A DNA stretch of 64,000 bases, taken from Paenibacillus sp. FSL H7-0357. Its GTDB lineage: Bacteria > Bacillota > Bacilli > Paenibacillales > Paenibacillaceae. Numbering within the stretch: position 1 is the first letter of the stretch; the number at the start of each line of letters is the position of its first letter. Under the pieces are notes generated by a model. It ran no database searches, was not told the DNA's origin, and worked only from the letters and a program-made list of their open reading frames with translations. Below are positions 61,449 through 64,000 of this stretch, piece by piece. The DNA lies in NCBI RefSeq assembly GCF_000758525.1, contig NZ_CP009241.1, positions 1,302,001-1,366,000 of the forward strand, written 5' to 3'. Made by a program: the position numbers and the translations under genes.

Positions 61449-61868
61449 CTATTCAATAATTTCGTCCATCAGTATTTGAATTTTGGAGAGTGTATCCGCA
61501 ATCTTGTCCAGCTCTGCGGTAGCGAAGCGGTCAAACAGATCAAGAATCCGCCGTTCCCCTTGCTCCGTAAGTATGATATTGACCACTCTGCGGTCTTCCT
61601 TGGTGCGTACCCGTTCAATTAGAGCTGCATCTTCCAATCTATCGCACATGGAGGAAGCGGCTCCCGGTGTAATGACGAATCGTTCAGAGATATCGGTGAT
61701 ATTCAGCTTTCCCGTAAGCCGCAGTTGGAACAACAGCATAATTTGGTTCTGGGTCAAGGATTCCTGCCTGTTAATTCTGTCAACGAAGGCCTGGGATTTA
61801 TGCTGGACGGCTGCCATTCTATCCATCACCTGATGGATAGCTAATGTTTTCTCTTCTTCTGCGCTCAT
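61449..61868 (-). CDS. MarR-family transcriptional regulator
   Basis: Regulator of 139 residues. Winged helix: 'GKLNITDISERFVITPGAASSMCDRLEDAALI', wing 'ERVRTKEDRRVVNIILTEQG', and C-terminal dimer helices. The ATG at 61868 is chosen because GGAG lies 7 bases upstream; the GTG at 61874 touches it. A 14-bp motif covering the -10 box of its own promoter recurs at the -10 box of the bactofilin gene immediately downstream, so it probably represses both. Its ligand is unknown. Confidence 0.92.
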   Translation of the reverse strand: MSAEEEKTLAIHQVMDRMAAVQHKSQAFVDRINRQESLTQNQIMLLFQLRLTGKLNITDISERFVITPGAASSMCDRLEDAALIERVRTKEDRRVVNIILTEQGERRILDLFDRFATAELDKIADTLSKIQILMDEIIE

Positions 61869-61885
61869 AGGCACGCTCCAATTTG

Positions 61886-61928
61886 TTATAGTTCTTAAAA
61901 TATATAGAAGCTATAACTTTGTTGTCAA
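61886..61928 (-). promoter_or_regulatory. MarR gene promoter with dyad operator
   Basis: Minus-strand -35 TTGACA (61923-61928), -10 TATATT (61899-61904). The dyad GTTATAG (61886-61892)...CTATAAC (61911-61917), with inner TTCT/AGAA, covers the -10 box. Confidence 0.7.
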
Positions 61929-61944
61929 GCGTACCTGCTTCTGC

Positions 61945-62913
61945 TCAGCGTAGTCCAATATCGTGAAAACGGTTGGCAATGGGTTCACGCAGCAAGTGAC
62001 GGATCGACTGAATGGCGGCGGTTTCGGCTGCCTTGGCAACGCCGAATAAGGTTATTAGTTCTTCTAACCTGGAAGGCGGGAGAGGTTGCGTATGGAGTTC
62101 AACCTGTGTGATCGCCTCGAATATTTCCGACAACCGGGTATAATGTGCGGCGATCTCTTTTGCAGCTGGCCAGTACGCCAGAACTTCCTGTGCATACTTT
62201 GCCGCATCTTGTTTGGCCGCAGTGTAGACAAAAAATGTTTCGGCGGCTCCTTCAGCGTCATAGCCGCCGGAACGAAGTGCTTCTACAATGGCATCATAAG
62301 CCGCAAGCCCGCATGCATAACCGGACTCCGGCAGCATGATGTCATGGGTTTCCGCTTTGAAGACCGCTTGTATGAAAGATTCTTTAATGGCCTGCAGCAC
62401 ATCTATCTCGATCTGCTTCTCGTAGACCTGATAGTAGGCATAAGGAGAGAGGTTCCGCCCTAATGCTAAGAAGGGGAGTTCCTGGCAGGAATCTGCTATC
62501 CCGTCCAAATAATAAAATAGCTGCTCTTGTTCATGGTATCCGTTCACAATAACAAACCGTTCTTTCCATACCACTGCGCCCGTTCCGCGGTCAATGCATG
62601 CTTTGATATCAGAGATGGCCTGCTGCTGGTAGAGAGGAAAGGTAGGTGTGAAATTAAATCCGCCCATTTGGGAGGCGGTTACTCCAATCAGGTCACAAGC
62701 TACAAGATGCTCCGCCATCCAATTGTAGGCCGTGGCCGAATCGGAATGGAGCTGCCTGTGAACGGAGAAGCGGAAACAGGCCGCCGTCATTCCGGACAAC
62801 ATACATTTCGGCAAAGTGAACCAGCCTTTCTCTGTCAAAATACCGTATAGGGCATCTGTAAACGAATGCGATTCCTGGCGGTATTGAAGCGAATGGAGAA
62901 TGACTTTACTCAT
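61945..62913 (-). CDS. Unknown protein, possibly BtrH/C39-like, paralog A
   Basis: Protein of 322 residues, no signal peptide. It is clearly related to the next upstream gene product: 'SFTDALYGIL' / 'SFTDALYAIL', 'MLSGMTAACFRFSVHR' / 'MLSGLSGMAFKFSVHR', 'YYLDG' / 'FYLQDGW'. The N-terminal half resembles the BtrH-N/C39-like papain fold, in which a cysteine near the N-terminus and a late His act together. Here Cys sits in 'CMLSGMTAACFRF'. The C-terminal half is helical. Family assignment is tentative and I know no function. ATG start; same strand as its paralog, about 50 bases apart. Confidence 0.7.
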   Translation of the reverse strand: MSKVILHSLQYRQESHSFTDALYGILTEKGWFTLPKCMLSGMTAACFRFSVHRQLHSDSATAYNWMAEHLVACDLIGVTASQMGGFNFTPTFPLYQQQAISDIKACIDRGTGAVVWKERFVIVNGYHEQEQLFYYLDGIADSCQELPFLALGRNLSPYAYYQVYEKQIEIDVLQAIKESFIQAVFKAETHDIMLPESGYACGLAAYDAIVEALRSGGYDAEGAAETFFVYTAAKQDAAKYAQEVLAYWPAAKEIAAHYTRLSEIFEAITQVELHTQPLPPSRLEELITLFGVAKAAETAAIQSIRHLLREPIANRFHDIGLR

Positions 62914-62963
62914 GAATAAATTCCTTCTTTCCGCCGTTCTTGTTCATAGCACGCGCTTAAATA

Positions 62964-63956
62964 TTACCTTGCCGAATGTGCGCCCCATCTGGGCACAATA
63001 GAACGTTTGCGGTCAGGGTAACGTTCGGACACAATCCGGACCCGTTCCATTGCGCGTTCTTCGAGGGCCTCAGCTTTGGCCAGCGCTGCACATAATGAGG
63101 CTTGACGGTGCTCAGCCAGTTGACCTGTTCCATGAAAGGAAGGCAGAGATACTGCAAGTTCTTCCGTCATTAGGTCTGCCAATTCACTGTATATGTGATG
63201 AACTTCATCCAGTCCCGGGATCAGCTGATGTACTTCCTGCAAATAATCCCTGATCTCCCTTCGTGCGTATACGTAGGAATCCAGAATATATGCGGCACCC
63301 GAAGAATCAAAGTCTCCCAGCTTCAAGGCTTGAATCAGGTATGAATAGGCGAGCCGGCCTGAGGCGATTTCCTTATCCGGCCATGTTTTGTAAGGTGTCT
63401 CCCAGTCATAGAGTGCCAGACGGAGAGATTCGAGCACCGCATCCTTCAAGGGAACCTCTACCTGATTGCCGAACACCTGGCAGTACCAGAAGGAGGTGAA
63501 GTTGATGCCGAAATTGTCATACAACACCACTTGGCTCTCCCCGGACCAGCCGTCCTGCAGATAAAATACCTTATCCGCATCATTATAGCCGTGAATTACC
63601 CCGAACTCCGGAATCCAATACAACGCTCCCACACCGGCATCTATGCTTTGTTTGATCCAAGCGATGGCATCCTGCTGATACACTTCGAACGAGCTGTGCC
63701 TTGTGCGTCCGCCGTCATAGGCTGTGTGAATCCCCAGATTATCAATGGCAGGTGCATGCTCATTTCCCCACTGCCCGTATGCCGTAACCGACATAGGTAG
63801 AAGCCTGCGGTGCACCGAGAATTTGAAGGCCATGCCGCTAAGCCCGGAAAGCATATACTTTGGTCCTTCAAACTGCTGCGCGGCTGTCAGGATGGCATAT
63901 AAGGCGTCTGTAAAAGACTTCGATTCACGTTTCATCTGAATATTATTAAGGTTCAC
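62964..63956 (-). CDS. Unknown protein, possibly BtrH/C39-like, paralog B
   Basis: Protein of 330 residues, paralogous to the product of 61945-62913 along the full length. The GTG at 63956 has AGGAG 7 bases upstream. The N-terminal domain includes 'MLSGLSGMAFKFSVHRRL', 'DAIAWIKQSIDAGVGALYW', 'GVIHGYNDADKVFYLQDGW', and the C-terminal half is helical. The position matching the cysteine of paralog A is Met-Ala ('SGMAFKF'), so catalysis by that Cys cannot apply to both. Tandem duplication with divergence is evident; the operon probably continues beyond the window. Confidence 0.7.
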   Translation of the reverse strand: MNLNNIQMKRESKSFTDALYAILTAAQQFEGPKYMLSGLSGMAFKFSVHRRLLPMSVTAYGQWGNEHAPAIDNLGIHTAYDGGRTRHSSFEVYQQDAIAWIKQSIDAGVGALYWIPEFGVIHGYNDADKVFYLQDGWSGESQVVLYDNFGINFTSFWYCQVFGNQVEVPLKDAVLESLRLALYDWETPYKTWPDKEIASGRLAYSYLIQALKLGDFDSSGAAYILDSYVYARREIRDYLQEVHQLIPGLDEVHHIYSELADLMTEELAVSLPSFHGTGQLAEHRQASLCAALAKAEALEERAMERVRIVSERYPDRKRSIVPRWGAHSAR

Positions 63957-64000
63957 TTGGATTCTCCTGTGGATTCAGCAAATCAAGCATCGCTTGGCAT

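Overview
The window reads as chromosomal DNA of an endospore-forming, low-complexity-rich Firmicute of the Paenibacillus type. The reasons are a GerA-family germinant receptor subunit, a Spo0E-family phosphatase, an S-layer-homology (SLH) surface protein, an LplABC/YesMN sugar-uptake locus, many stalk (copper amine oxidase N-terminal) domains, several ECF sigma/anti-sigma pairs and strong AGGAGG ribosome sites with frequent GTG/TTG starts. The genus is an inference from gene content. I see no rRNA, tRNA, CRISPR array, prophage or transposase gene.

Layout. 1-4.8 kb: a truncated gerA-like gene, a BceRS-like two-component pair and a secreted phosphodiester glycosidase (all minus). 5-9.3 kb: histidine phosphatase, diguanylate cyclase, a GDPD-MFS operon and a zinc-ribbon NUDIX hydrolase. 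9.4-18 kb: an oligosaccharide ABC importer (two permeases and a lipoprotein whose start codon seems to have been lost to a dispersed repeat), divergent from a YesN/YesM-like two-component system and a GH10-like glycosidase. 18-24 kb: an unknown membrane protein with a 65-bp tandem repeat at its 5' end, YhcH-like protein, and an AraC / Gfo-Idh-MocA / ThuA / sugar isomerase set. 24-28.4 kb: GNAT, CutC and a Fur-controlled siderophore-binding lipoprotein with a Btr-like regulator.

28.5-36 kb holds two attractive regulatory stories. An SPFH (band 7) protein overlaps an atypical NAD-kinase-like protein, and their promoter is bracketed by three copies of an 11-bp operator-like sequence. Further on, an ABC-F protein follows a leader RNA of about 330 nt with two possible tiny ORFs, an intrinsic terminator and a mutually exclusive antiterminator, which suggests drug-inducible attenuation. 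36-47.4 kb: a minus-strand operon (ECF sigma, short membrane protein, large membrane-anchored TPR protein) lies back-to-back with a 2612-residue SLH-anchored surface protein carrying 15 near-identical chitobiase-C-terminal-like repeats.

47.5-64 kb: DUF4309 lipoprotein, wHTH-TPR regulator, DHA3-type MFS pump, second histidine phosphatase, TatD hydrolase, stalk-domain lipoprotein, MarR regulator, two ECF sigma/anti-sigma pairs with a Spo0E-like gene between them, AraC-GyrI regulator, GNAT, a bactofilin and MarR gene sharing a promoter motif, and two paralogous proteins of a possibly BtrH/C39-like family. Non-coding DNA is unusually repeat-rich: at least five separate dispersed or tandem repeat families occur between genes.
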